A DNA stretch of 38,037 nucleotides, from NCBI GenBank assembly GCA_035574155.1, contig DATLZD010000046.1, forward strand, positions 1 to 38,037. The letters are read 5' to 3'. A model generated the notes under the pieces. The model ran no database searches. It saw nothing but the letters and a program-made list of their open reading frames with translations, and was not told where the DNA came from. Positions within the stretch are counted from its first letter, which is position 1. Every line of letters begins with the position of its first letter. Origin of the DNA: HRBIN24 sp035574155 (lineage in GTDB: Bacteria > Chloroflexota > Dehalococcoidia > SM23-28-2 > HRBIN24). Below are positions 7,467-15,703 of the stretch, piece by piece. The position numbers and the translations under genes were made by a program.

Positions 7467-8710
7467 GCCCCTTCCTGGCCGAGTGGTGGGACCTGCGCGA
7501 CCTGGGCAACCTGGTGGGTGCCATACTTGACTGGATAGGCGACCGGGGCGCCCCGAGCTGGGTCCCCTACGTGCTGTCGGGCATCATCGGCATCGCCGCC
7601 GTGCTGCTCTGGGCCCTCCTCAGCCAGCTGGCCTTCATCTGGATCGAGCGCCGGGTGCTGGGGCGAATGCAGGTGCGCCTGGGGCCCAACCGGGTAGGGC
7701 CCTGGGGGCTCCTGCAGCCCCTGGCCGACGCCCTGAAGGTGCTGGCCAAGGAGATGGTCACCCCCAGCAACGCCGACCGCATCCTCTACTGGCTGGCCCC
7801 CGTCGCCGTGGTGGTACCGGCCATCCTGGTCCTGGCGGTCTTCCCCTTCTCCCCGGGCATGGTGGTGGCCGACCTGAACGTGGGGGTACTCTACATCGTG
7901 GCCGTCACCTCCACCGCCACCATCGCCGTGTTCATGGCCGGCTGGGCCTCCAGCAACAAGTACTCCCTGCTGGGGGCCATGCGCACGGTGGCCATGCTCA
8001 TCAGCTATGAGGTGGTCCAGGTGCTGGCCCTGCTGTCGGCTACGGCCTTCACCGGCAGCATGCGCCTGCTGGACGTGGTGGCCTGGCAGGACCGCTACAA
8101 CGCCTGGCTGCTGTTCCTGCAGCCCCTGGCCCTGCTCTCCTTCATCATCGCCAGCGCCGTGGAGGTGAACCGCACGCCCAGCGACATCGCCGAGGCCGAG
8201 TCGGAGATCGTGGCCGGCTATCACACCGAGTATGGAGGCATCCGCTGGGGGATGTTCCAGCTGGCCGAGTATGTGGCCGGCTTCGCCGTGGCTGCCACCA
8301 TCACCACCCTCTGGCTGGGGGGCTGGACCCTTTGGGGGCTGGAGGAGTGGGTGCCGGGCTGGCTCATCTTCCTGGCCAAGCTCTATGGGACCTTCTTCCT
8401 CTTCATCTGGCTGCGGGGCACCCTGCCGCGGGTCCGCATCGACCAGCTCATGGGCTTTGCCTGGAAGTTCCTCCTGCCCCTGATGCTGCTGAACGTCCTG
8501 CTGGTGGGCGCCGAGAGGGTGGTGTGGGCCGAGACGGAGGCCCCGGCGGGGGTGGTGCTGCCCGCCTTCGCCGTCCTCAACCTTGCCCTGACGGTGGCGA
8601 TGATTGTGGGCTGGGGGGCCCTGGCCGGCGGCCTGCGACCGCAGATGCGGCCCAAGCGGCCCTTGCTGGTGCGGGAGGTGGGCGGCATATACTACCAGCC
8701 GATGCCCTGA
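7463..8710 (+). CDS. nuoH: NADH-quinone oxidoreductase subunit H
   Basis: A 415-residue membrane subunit that connects the quinone cavity to the proton-pumping arm. About eight to nine transmembrane helices are visible. The family loops IERRVLGRMQVRLGPNRVGP (about residues 60-79) and AEAESEIVAGYHTEYGG (about 240-256) are intact; the second carries the acidic cluster near the quinone entry. The C-terminal tail (MRPKRPLLVREVGGIYY) is soluble. The GTG start overlaps the nuoD stop. Normally nuoI follows, but nuoJ begins 12 bp later. Confidence 0.95.
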   Translation: MSPFLAEWWDLRDLGNLVGAILDWIGDRGAPSWVPYVLSGIIGIAAVLLWALLSQLAFIWIERRVLGRMQVRLGPNRVGPWGLLQPLADALKVLAKEMVTPSNADRILYWLAPVAVVVPAILVLAVFPFSPGMVVADLNVGVLYIVAVTSTATIAVFMAGWASSNKYSLLGAMRTVAMLISYEVVQVLALLSATAFTGSMRLLDVVAWQDRYNAWLLFLQPLALLSFIIASAVEVNRTPSDIAEAESEIVAGYHTEYGGIRWGMFQLAEYVAGFAVAATITTLWLGGWTLWGLEEWVPGWLIFLAKLYGTFFLFIWLRGTLPRVRIDQLMGFAWKFLLPLMLLNVLLVGAERVVWAETEAPAGVVLPAFAVLNLALTVAMIVGWGALAGGLRPQMRPKRPLLVREVGGIYYQPMP

Positions 8711-8722
8711 GAGACGCCGGAG

Positions 8723-9214
8723 ATGGAAGACGTCGGCAGCGTCGTCGCCTTCTGGGCGCTGTCCGTCATGACCCTGGGCGCGGCCCTGGTCACGGCCCTG
8801 GTCCGTGACTTAGTGCGGGCGGTGGTGGCGCTGGTGGTCAGCTTCCTGGGGGTGGCGGGCCTGTTCGTCCTCCTGTCGGCTGACTTCCTGGGGGTGGCCC
8901 AGGTCCTCATCTATGCCGGGGCGATCTCGGTGCTCATCGTTTTCGCCATCGTGCTGACGCCCAGAGCGGCCCGCGACAACGCCGAGACAGCCATGCGCTG
9001 GCCGGCCCTCGCCCTGGCCGGTGCCCTGGCCGGCCTAGTGATAGCGGTAGCCCTGGCCACCGACTGGGGCGAGGGCGCCCGCGAGGGCTTTCGCGAGACG
9101 GCGTCGGCCATCGGCGAGGCCCTGCTGAACCGTTACGTGCTGCCCTTCGAGGTGGCCTCGGTGCTGCTGCTGGCGGCCATGCTGGGGGCCATCGTCCTGG
9201 TTAGGGAGGACTGA
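8723..9214 (+). CDS. nuoJ: NADH-quinone oxidoreductase subunit J
   Basis: A 163-residue membrane subunit with five hydrophobic helices. The third helix region AQVLIYAGAISVLIVFAIV, the hallmark pi-bulge helix of NuoJ/ND6, is at about residues 59-77. The start ATG has a GGAG site at close spacing. It follows nuoH directly where nuoI would be expected and precedes nuoK by 3 bp. Confidence 0.94.
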   Translation: MEDVGSVVAFWALSVMTLGAALVTALVRDLVRAVVALVVSFLGVAGLFVLLSADFLGVAQVLIYAGAISVLIVFAIVLTPRAARDNAETAMRWPALALAGALAGLVIAVALATDWGEGAREGFRETASAIGEALLNRYVLPFEVASVLLLAAMLGAIVLVRED

Positions 9215-9217
9215 GAG

Positions 9218-9532
9218 GTGAGCGTCGGCCTCGAGCACTTCCTGGTCCTCTCGGCCCTGCTCTTCGGCGTGGGCCTGTTCATGGCCCTGTCCAAGCGCAA
9301 CATCATCGGCATCCTGATGGGCATCGAGCTGATGTTCAACGCCGTCAACCTGACCCTGGTCTCCTTCGCCCGCTTCCTGGAGGCAGCGGAGCGGCTGTCG
9401 GGGCAGGTGTTCGTGGTGTTCAGCATCACCGTGGCGGCGGCCGAGGCGGCGGTGGCGCTGGCCCTGGCCGTGGCCATCTACCGACGGCGAGAGTCGGTGG
9501 AGGTGGACCGCATCAACCTGCTGCGCTGGTGA
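9218..9532 (+). CDS. nuoK: NADH-quinone oxidoreductase subunit K
   Basis: A 104-residue antiporter-like membrane subunit with three transmembrane helices. The conserved GIELMFNAVNLTLV segment carries the proton-path glutamate near residue 37, and a second glutamate (AAAEAAVALALA) is near residue 71. Length is normal for the family. GTG start after GGGAGGACTGAGAG. The downstream gene is a small non-nuo ORF. Confidence 0.95.
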   Translation: MSVGLEHFLVLSALLFGVGLFMALSKRNIIGILMGIELMFNAVNLTLVSFARFLEAAERLSGQVFVVFSITVAAAEAAVALALAVAIYRRRESVEVDRINLLRW

Positions 9533-9538
9533 GGCGAC

Positions 9539-9733
9539 ATGTGGTACCGACTGCTGGAGACCAAGAGCGCCTACGCCGCTGAGATGTGGAAGGCCCTCTT
9601 CAACGCCGAGGCCCTCTCGGTCCTGGTGCAGCCCGCCTCCTCTTGGGCCGAGGAGGCGGAGCTGGAGCCCCACACCGTCTACGTGCCCTGGGGCAAGGGA
9701 CACGTGGCGCGAGAGATCATGAGGAAGGTCTGA
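9539..9733 (+). CDS. Small 64-residue protein within the nuo operon, weak DUF2007-like resemblance
   Basis: A 64-residue soluble protein fits exactly between nuoK and nuoL: 6 bp after the first and 1 bp before the second. It begins MWYRLLETKSAYAAEMWKAL and continues with LVQPAS, then a polar stretch and a conserved-looking YVPWGKGHVA segment. The pattern of an N-terminal strand, a helix with EMWKALFNAE and a strand VLVQ recalls the small DUF2007 putative signalling domain, but the match is weak. The tight spacing and protein-like composition argue that it is expressed with complex I. It could be an assembly factor, an accessory subunit or unrelated; I do not assign a function. Confidence 0.65.
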   Translation: MWYRLLETKSAYAAEMWKALFNAEALSVLVQPASSWAEEAELEPHTVYVPWGKGHVAREIMRKV

Positions 9734-9734
9734 G

Positions 9735-11669
9735 GTGTTCGACCCGATACCTGAGGCAGCAGCCTGGGCCATTGTCCTCCTGCCCTTGGCGTCCTTCGCC
9801 ATCATCGCCCTGGCCTCGCTGCTGTCCGCCAGCGGCGTCAGGCTCTGGCGGCCGGCGTGGAGCGGCTACCTGACGGTCCTGGCCATCGCCGCCGCCCTAG
9901 CCCTCTCGGTGTGGGCGCTGGACTCGGCCGTCCAGAGCGACGGGCACGCGGTGGGATTCGCCCCCCACGAGTGGGTCACGGTGGGCCCCCTGACGGTGGA
10001 CATCGGCTTCCGCCTGGACGGCCTCTCGGCGCTGATGCTGGTGGTGGTCACCGGCGTATCGTTGATGGTCCAGGTCTACTCCCAGGGATACATGGCCGGC
10101 GACCCAGGCTATTCGCGCTACTTCGCGTTCATGTCCCTCTTCACCGGCGCCATGCTGGGGCTAGTGGCAGCCTCCAGCATCCTGCAGCTGTTCGTCTTCT
10201 GGGAGCTGGTGGGCCTCTGCTCCTATCTGCTCATCGGCTTCTGGTTCCACCGGGAGGCGGCGCGGCGGGCGGCCACCAAGGCCTTCCTGGTGACCCGGCT
10301 GGGCGACTTGGGCCTCATCTCGGCTATCCTCCTCATCTGGTGGCAAACGGGGGAGCTGGACATCGCCCGCATCCACGAGGCGGTGCTGGCGGGGACGGTG
10401 CCGGCCGCGGTGGTGGCCTACTTCGCCGGGGGTGTGTTCGCCGGTGCCGCCGGCAAGTCGGCCCAGTTCCCCCTGCACGTCTGGCTGCCCGACGCCATGG
10501 AAGGCCCCACACCTGTCTCGGCCCTCATCCACGCGGCCACCATGGTGGCGGCGGGCGTCTACCTGGTGGCCCGCCTCTTCCCCGCCTACGCCCTGGCCGA
10601 GGAGGCCATAACCACGGTGGCCGTCATCGGCGCCGTCACCGCCATCATGTCGGCCCTGTTGGGCGTGGTGGCCACGGACATCAAGCGCGTGCTGGCCTAC
10701 TCCACCATCAGCCAGTTGGGCTACATGATGGCGGGCCTGGGTTCGCTGGCCTTTGCACCGGCCATGTTCCACCTGTTCACCCATGCCTTCTTCAAGGCGC
10801 TGCTGTTCCTGGGGGCGGGGTCGGTGAACCACGCCACGGGCACCTTCGATATGCGCAGGATGGGCGGCCTGGCCCGCTCTATGCCTGTCACCTTCCTGAC
10901 CATGAGCCTGGGGGCCCTGGCCCTGGTGGGCCTCTTCCCCCTGGCCGGCTTCTGGAGCAAGGACGAGCTGCTGGCAGTGGCCTGGGACGAGCGCCCGGCC
11001 GTGTTCTGGGCGCTGCTGGTGGGCGTCTTCCTGACGGCCCTCTACGTGGGGCGCATGCTCTTCCTGACCTTCGCCGGCGAATACCGCGGCGGCGAGGCGG
11101 GGGCCCACGGCCATGCCCCATCCCACCCCCACGAGTCGCCCCCGGTGATGCTGCTGCCCATGGTCCTGCTGGCCGGCCTGGCGGCAGCGGTGGGTCTCAC
11201 CAACCTCGGGCACGGGGTAGAGCACCTCCTGGTGGGCGCCCTGCCGTCCGAGGCCGAGGGGCTGGCGGCCGAGCCCCACTTCCGTTTCGGCATCGCCGCC
11301 GCCTCGGTGGCGCTGGGTCTGGCCGGACTGGCCGTCGCCTGGGCCATCTACGGGGCAAGGGTAGTGCCCTCGGAGGACATCGCCCGCGCCCTGGCCCCCT
11401 TGCACCGGCTGCTAGAGCGCAGGTATTACCTGGACGACCTCTATGAAGGGGTCATAACGGGGAGGCTGGTGTTGGCAGGCTTGGCCCGGGGCCTGTACCT
11501 GTGGGACCGCTACGTGGTGGACGGCATCGTCAACGGCATAGCCCAGGGCGCCAGGGAGACGGCCGACCGTTTGCGCTTGGCCCAGGCGGGCCAGCCCCAG
11601 GTCTACGGCGCCTTCCTGGCCCTGGGCATAGTGGTGGCCACGGTGGTGGTGCTGCTGGCCAACCCATGA
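9735..11669 (+). CDS. nuoL: NADH-quinone oxidoreductase subunit L
   Basis: A 644-residue antiporter-like subunit at the distal end of the membrane arm. It has the many transmembrane helices typical of the family, the WELVGLCSYLLIGFW segment near 155-170, the KSAQFPLHVWLPDAMEGPTP motif near 240-260 with pump lysine, the HAATMVAAGVYL helix, and an AYSTISQLGYMM repeat motif. The C-terminal extension contains the long lateral helix region found in NuoL. The GTG start lies 1 bp after the small ORF's stop. nuoM follows after 19 bp. Confidence 0.95.
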   Translation: MFDPIPEAAAWAIVLLPLASFAIIALASLLSASGVRLWRPAWSGYLTVLAIAAALALSVWALDSAVQSDGHAVGFAPHEWVTVGPLTVDIGFRLDGLSALMLVVVTGVSLMVQVYSQGYMAGDPGYSRYFAFMSLFTGAMLGLVAASSILQLFVFWELVGLCSYLLIGFWFHREAARRAATKAFLVTRLGDLGLISAILLIWWQTGELDIARIHEAVLAGTVPAAVVAYFAGGVFAGAAGKSAQFPLHVWLPDAMEGPTPVSALIHAATMVAAGVYLVARLFPAYALAEEAITTVAVIGAVTAIMSALLGVVATDIKRVLAYSTISQLGYMMAGLGSLAFAPAMFHLFTHAFFKALLFLGAGSVNHATGTFDMRRMGGLARSMPVTFLTMSLGALALVGLFPLAGFWSKDELLAVAWDERPAVFWALLVGVFLTALYVGRMLFLTFAGEYRGGEAGAHGHAPSHPHESPPVMLLPMVLLAGLAAAVGLTNLGHGVEHLLVGALPSEAEGLAAEPHFRFGIAAASVALGLAGLAVAWAIYGARVVPSEDIARALAPLHRLLERRYYLDDLYEGVITGRLVLAGLARGLYLWDRYVVDGIVNGIAQGARETADRLRLAQAGQPQVYGAFLALGIVVATVVVLLANP

Positions 11670-11688
11670 GATCGGAGGACGGAGGCCC

Positions 11689-13155
11689 ATGCTCTCGTTC
11701 ATGACCTTCTTCCCGCTGGCCGGCGCGGCGGCGGTGGCCCTGCTGCCCCGTGCCCGCGAGACGTGGGCCCGCTGGCTGGCCTTGGCCACCTCCCTGGTGG
11801 TCCTGGGCTGCGCCCTGGCCCTCTTTGCTGCCTACGACCGCGACGGTGCCCAGTTCCAGTTCGTGGACGCCCACACCTGGCTCAGCTCCGACGTGGCGCC
11901 CTTCACTGTCCGCTACCTGCTAGGCGTAGACGGCCTGTCGCTGCCCCTGGTGCTGCTGACGGCGTTCCTGACCACGGTGGCCGTGCTCATCTCCTGGAAC
12001 ATCGATCTGAGGCCGCGGGAGTACTTCGCCTGGCTCCTGGCGCTGGAGACGAGCCTGCTGGGGGTGTTCAGCTCCCTCGACCTGGTGCTGTTCTTCCTGT
12101 TCTTCGAGCTGGAGCTGCTCCCCATGTACTTCCTCATCTCCATCTGGGGGACCGGGCGCAGGGTCTACTCGGCCTGGAAATATGTGCTGTTCACCTTCTT
12201 CGGCTCGGCCTTCATGCTGGTGGGCATCCTGGCCCTGGGCTTCGCTGCCGGCACCTTCGACATGCGCGAGCTGCAGCAGATGGGCCCGCTGCGGGAGGCG
12301 GTGCTGCCAGCGGCGGTCATCTTCGCCTTCCTGATGATCGCCTTCGGCATCAAGCTACCGGTGGTGCCGCTGCACACCTGGCTGCCAGATGCCCACACCG
12401 ACGCCCCCACGGCCGTGAGTGTCATCCTGGCAGGCGTGCTGCTGAAGATGGGCGGCTACGGCATACTGCGCCTGTGCTTCTCCATCTTGCCCCAGGTGGC
12501 CCGGGACGCCTCCCTGTTCCTGGCCGCCTTCGCTGCCCTCAGCATCCTTTACGGCGCCCTGGTGACCCTCATGCAGCAGGACCTGAAACGGCTCATAGCC
12601 TACTCCAGCGTCAGCCACATGGGCTACGTGCTGCTGGGGGCATCGGCCCTTGGAAGTGTGGGCCTCACGGGGGCAGCCATGCAGATGTTCACCCACGGAC
12701 TGGTGACGGGCCTCCTGTTCGTGATGGTAGGGCTGGTCTACGACCGGACGCACACCCGGGCCATACCGGAGCTCTCGGGGCTGGCCCACCGCATGCCCTA
12801 CGTGGCCACGGTAATGGTCATCGCCGGGCTGGCCTCCCTGGGATTGCCCAGCCTGGCCGGCTTCGTCTCCGAGATCACCGTCTTCCTGGGCACCTTCCCC
12901 CGCCACCAGCTCCTGACGGTCCTGGGCGTGCTGGGGGTCTTGCTGGCGGCGGGCTACATCCTGTGGATGGTGCAGCGGGTCTTTTGGGGGGAACCCAGCC
13001 CCCGCTGGCAGGGCATCGGCGATGCCGTGGCCTGGTGGGAGCGGGTGCCCACGCTGGCCCTAGTGGCCGTCATCCTGCTGGTGGGGATCTATCCGGCGGC
13101 GGTGATGGACCTGTTCGAACGGGGGGTGCTCCCCATCGCTTCCAGGCTGGGGTAA
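11689..13155 (+). CDS. nuoM: NADH-quinone oxidoreductase subunit M
   Basis: A 488-residue antiporter-like proton-pumping subunit. Recognisable elements are FFLFFELELLPMYFLI (about 126-141, with pump glutamate), IKLPVVPLHTWLPDAHTDAP (about 221-240, with pump lysine) and AYSSVSHMGYVLLG (about 304-317). Length and helix number agree with NuoM. The ATG start follows GGAGG. nuoN begins 6 bp after its stop. Confidence 0.95.
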   Translation: MLSFMTFFPLAGAAAVALLPRARETWARWLALATSLVVLGCALALFAAYDRDGAQFQFVDAHTWLSSDVAPFTVRYLLGVDGLSLPLVLLTAFLTTVAVLISWNIDLRPREYFAWLLALETSLLGVFSSLDLVLFFLFFELELLPMYFLISIWGTGRRVYSAWKYVLFTFFGSAFMLVGILALGFAAGTFDMRELQQMGPLREAVLPAAVIFAFLMIAFGIKLPVVPLHTWLPDAHTDAPTAVSVILAGVLLKMGGYGILRLCFSILPQVARDASLFLAAFAALSILYGALVTLMQQDLKRLIAYSSVSHMGYVLLGASALGSVGLTGAAMQMFTHGLVTGLLFVMVGLVYDRTHTRAIPELSGLAHRMPYVATVMVIAGLASLGLPSLAGFVSEITVFLGTFPRHQLLTVLGVLGVLLAAGYILWMVQRVFWGEPSPRWQGIGDAVAWWERVPTLALVAVILLVGIYPAAVMDLFERGVLPIASRLG

Positions 13156-13161
13156 CCAGAG

Positions 13162-14637
13162 ATGGAGAACGTGAACCTCATCGGCCCGCAGCTTCTACTG
13201 CTAGCGGTGGGAGGCCTGCTGCTCATCCTCGACGCCTTCGCGGCCCTGCTGGGGCCCAGGCGTTGGTTCGCCTGGTATGCTTTCGGCACGCCCGGCCTCG
13301 CCTTCCTGGGAGGCCTAGGCTCCCTGGCCTGGGCCGTGGCCCATGCCGCCACCGAGACCCGCGGCAGCGCCTTCTTCGGCACCTACGAGCTGGACGACTT
13401 CTCCCTCTTTTTCGGCGTCCTGTTCGCCGGGGTGGTCATGGCCGTGGTCCTGTTCTCGGTGGACTACCTGCGGGGCAACCGCCACCAGGCCGAGTACTAT
13501 GCCTTGGTGCTGGCCTCGGCGGCGGGCCTCATGTTCCTAGCCGGCGCCCGCGACCTCATTGCCATTTTCGTGGCCCTGGAGCTGACCAGCATCTGCCAGT
13601 TCATCCTGGCGGGCTTCCTGAAGGACGACCGCTCCAGCGAGGCGGGCATCAAGTACTTGCTGCTGGGGGCCGTGGCGGCGGCCCTGACCCTCTACGGCAT
13701 GGCCCTGCTGTTCGGGCTTTCGGGCTCCACCTCGCTGGAGGGGATCGCGCGGGCAGCGGCCCAAGGCGAGGACCGACGGCTGGGCTTCGTGCTGGCCTCG
13801 GTGCTATTGGCCACGGGCCTCGGCTTCAAGATGGCCATTGTCCCCTCCCAGATGTGGGTGCCCGACGTCTACCAGGGGGCTCCCACGCCCGTCACGGGCT
13901 ACCTGTCGGTGGGGTCCAAGGCAGCGGGCTTCGCCGTGGCCCTGCGCCTGTTCGTGGAGGGCCTGGGCGCCCGCGCCATCGCCCCTGACTGGGCCATGAT
14001 GTTCGCCGTGTTGTCAGTGCTGTCCATGACCCTGGGCAACGTGGTGGCCCTGGTGCAGACCGACATCAAGCGCCTGCTGGGATACAGCTCCATCGCCCAG
14101 GCGGGCTACTTCCTCATCGGCCTGGCGGCGGTGGCGGCAGGGGAGCCGCAGGTGGAGCTGGGGGTGGGCAGCCTCCTCTTCTTCGCCGCCAGCTATGCCT
14201 TCACCAACCTGGGGGCCTTCGCCTGCGTCATCGCCATCTCCCACCGCATCCGCAGTGACGCCATAGCCGACTACTCGGGCATGGCCCGTCGCTCGCCCCT
14301 GCTGGCCCTGGCCCTCACCCTATGCCTGGTGTCGCTCACGGGCATTCCGCCCACGGCCGGGTTCGTGGCCAAGCTCTATATCTTCAATGCCGCCGTCCAG
14401 GCCGACCTGGTCTGGTTGGCGGTGGCGGGGGTGGTCAACAGCGTCATCTCCGCCTACTACTACCTGCGCATCGTGCTGACCATGTATGTGGGCGAGCCCA
14501 CCAGTCCCGAGCCGGTCCGCCCGACGCCCCTGCTAGCCCTGACCACGGCAGCCGCGGTGGTCGGGTTGCTGGCCCTGGGCATCTTCCCCTTCCCCGTCAT
14601 AGAGGCGGCCGAGGCGGCTGCCCGCGTCCTCTCCTAG
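13162..14637 (+). CDS. nuoN: NADH-quinone oxidoreductase subunit N
   Basis: A 491-residue third antiporter-like subunit of complex I. It contains FVALELTSICQFILAGF near 135-151, GLGFKMAIVPSQMWVPDVYQ near 220-239 and GYSSIAQAGYFLIGL near 310-324. The sequence runs to YYYLRIVLTMYVGEP, characteristic of NuoN. Its stop codon is followed immediately, with no gap, by the ybeY ATG, so the tail of this operon joins a translation-related gene to respiration. Confidence 0.95.
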   Translation: MENVNLIGPQLLLLAVGGLLLILDAFAALLGPRRWFAWYAFGTPGLAFLGGLGSLAWAVAHAATETRGSAFFGTYELDDFSLFFGVLFAGVVMAVVLFSVDYLRGNRHQAEYYALVLASAAGLMFLAGARDLIAIFVALELTSICQFILAGFLKDDRSSEAGIKYLLLGAVAAALTLYGMALLFGLSGSTSLEGIARAAAQGEDRRLGFVLASVLLATGLGFKMAIVPSQMWVPDVYQGAPTPVTGYLSVGSKAAGFAVALRLFVEGLGARAIAPDWAMMFAVLSVLSMTLGNVVALVQTDIKRLLGYSSIAQAGYFLIGLAAVAAGEPQVELGVGSLLFFAASYAFTNLGAFACVIAISHRIRSDAIADYSGMARRSPLLALALTLCLVSLTGIPPTAGFVAKLYIFNAAVQADLVWLAVAGVVNSVISAYYYLRIVLTMYVGEPTSPEPVRPTPLLALTTAAAVVGLLALGIFPFPVIEAAEAAARVLS

Positions 14638-15099
14638 ATGCCTTCCCGGCTGCGGGCCGACGTGCGCATAGACCCTCCTTTCCGAGGGGAGGTGGGGGCC
14701 GCCTGGCTGCGGCGAGTGGCCCGCACAGCCCTGGCCGCCGAGGGGGTGCGGGCAGCGGAGGTGGGCATCGTCATCACCGACGACGAGGCCGTCCGCGAGC
14801 TGAACCGCACCTACGCCGGTGAGGACGAGACCACCGATGTCCTCTCCTTCTCGCTACAGGAAGGGGAGGCGTTCCCCTCGCCCGATGGCCTGCTGCGGCT
14901 GGGCGAGGTGGTCATCTCCCTTCCCATGGCCCGCCGACAGGCACAGGCAGCGGGCCGCTCCCTCTCGGCAGAGGTGGCCCATCTGCTGGTGCACGGCATC
15001 CTCCATCTGCTGGGCTACGACCATGCCCTACCGCAGGAAGAGGCACGCATGCGCGAGCGAGAAAGGACGATATTGGCCCGGGTATCGGGCGAAAATTGA
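14638..15099 (+). CDS. ybeY: Endoribonuclease YbeY (16S rRNA 3'-end maturation, 70S quality control)
   Basis: A 153-residue zinc-dependent ribonuclease. The family motif HGILHLLGYDH gives three zinc ligands, His119, His123 and His129. The upstream core carries NRTYAGEDETTDVLSFS, also characteristic. The protein acts in the cytoplasm on rRNA and defective ribosomes. The ATG directly follows the nuoN stop, so it is probably translated by reinitiation from the nuo transcript. In many bacteria ybeY sits with phoH or era; neither is present here. The dps promoter overlaps its stop. Confidence 0.95.
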   Translation: MPSRLRADVRIDPPFRGEVGAAWLRRVARTALAAEGVRAAEVGIVITDDEAVRELNRTYAGEDETTDVLSFSLQEGEAFPSPDGLLRLGEVVISLPMARRQAQAAGRSLSAEVAHLLVHGILHLLGYDHALPQEEARMRERERTILARVSGEN

Positions 15100-15125
15100 C
15101 CTGCTAAACCGCTTGTAGCTAGAAT
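15096..15125 (+). promoter_or_regulatory. Putative dps promoter overlapping the end of ybeY
   Basis: TTGACC (15096-15101) and TAGAAT (15120-15125) are 18 bp apart, each with five of six consensus bases. The -35 overlaps the ybeY stop codon. Transcription would start near 15132, giving a leader of about 40 nt that includes the GGGAGG site of dps. Confidence 0.5.
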
Positions 15126-15172
15126 GGACGCCAGGAACCCCCAAAGCGCAAGTTGTCGGGAGGTGGTGAGCG

Positions 15173-15640
15173 GTGGAGACCCAAGTCGCCATGGCAGCCG
15201 ATACCCGCGTCAAGGTGGCCTCTGCCCTACAGAAGGCCCTGGCCCACGTCATGGACCTCTCCTTGCAGGCCAAGCAGGCCCACTGGAACATCTACGGCCC
15301 CAATTTCCGCAGCCTCCACCTGCAGCTGGACGAGGTGGTGAACGACGCCCGCACCTATGCCGACCTGTTGGCGGAACGGATGCTGGCCCTGGGCGTCCCA
15401 GCGGCCGGTCAGGCGGCCGACATCGCTCGCGGTAGCACCCTGGAGCCGCTGCCCGACGGCGAGCTGCGGGACGAAGACGTGGTACGCCTGATGGTGGACC
15501 GCCTGGGCAAGACGGCGGCTGTCTGCCGCACGGCTATGGACGAGGTGGAGGAAGACCTGGCCAGCCAGGACATCCTCATCGACGTGGTCAAGGGCCTGGA
15601 GAAGCACCTCTGGATGTTCCAGGTCCAGCAGCAGCGGTAG
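15173..15640 (+). CDS. dps: Dps-family ferritin-like DNA-protection protein
   Basis: A 155-residue four-helix-bundle protein that would form a dodecamer, oxidise ferrous iron with peroxide and store it. The Dps signature HWNIYGPNFRSLHLQLDE is at residues 37-54. All five expected ferroxidase ligands can be placed at the canonical spacing: His37, His49, Asp53, Asp64 and Glu68. The N-terminal tail is short and carries few lysines, so DNA binding is uncertain. GTG start with a GGGAGG site; a promoter sits just upstream, and the gene looks monocistronic. With the peroxiredoxin farther right it belongs to oxidative-stress defence. Confidence 0.93.
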   Translation: METQVAMAADTRVKVASALQKALAHVMDLSLQAKQAHWNIYGPNFRSLHLQLDEVVNDARTYADLLAERMLALGVPAAGQAADIARGSTLEPLPDGELRDEDVVRLMVDRLGKTAAVCRTAMDEVEEDLASQDILIDVVKGLEKHLWMFQVQQQR

Positions 15641-15667
15641 GAGCGGGGCCACTAGACAGAAGGCTTC

Positions 15668-15696
15668 CTGACCGAGGGGCGCCCGCGGCCTATACT
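15668..15696 (+). promoter_or_regulatory. Putative dnaX promoter producing a leaderless transcript
   Basis: CTGACC (15668-15673) and TATACT (15691-15696) are 17 bp apart. The first start codon, GTG at 15704, lies only 7 bp after the -10, where transcription itself should begin, and no ribosome site precedes it. The mRNA is therefore likely leaderless or nearly so. Confidence 0.5.
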
Positions 15697-15703
15697 GGGA
15701 GCC

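Noticed and set aside
6357..8224. Long minus-strand open frames opposite nuoD and nuoH
   Set aside because: Antisense shadows of conserved genes, rich in His, Gln and Gly, with no recognisable motif.
11763..13988. A 741-codon plus-strand open frame across nuoM and nuoN
   Set aside because: It is out of frame with two unmistakable Nuo genes and consists mostly of Gly, Pro, Arg and His, as expected of a shadow frame in GC-rich DNA.
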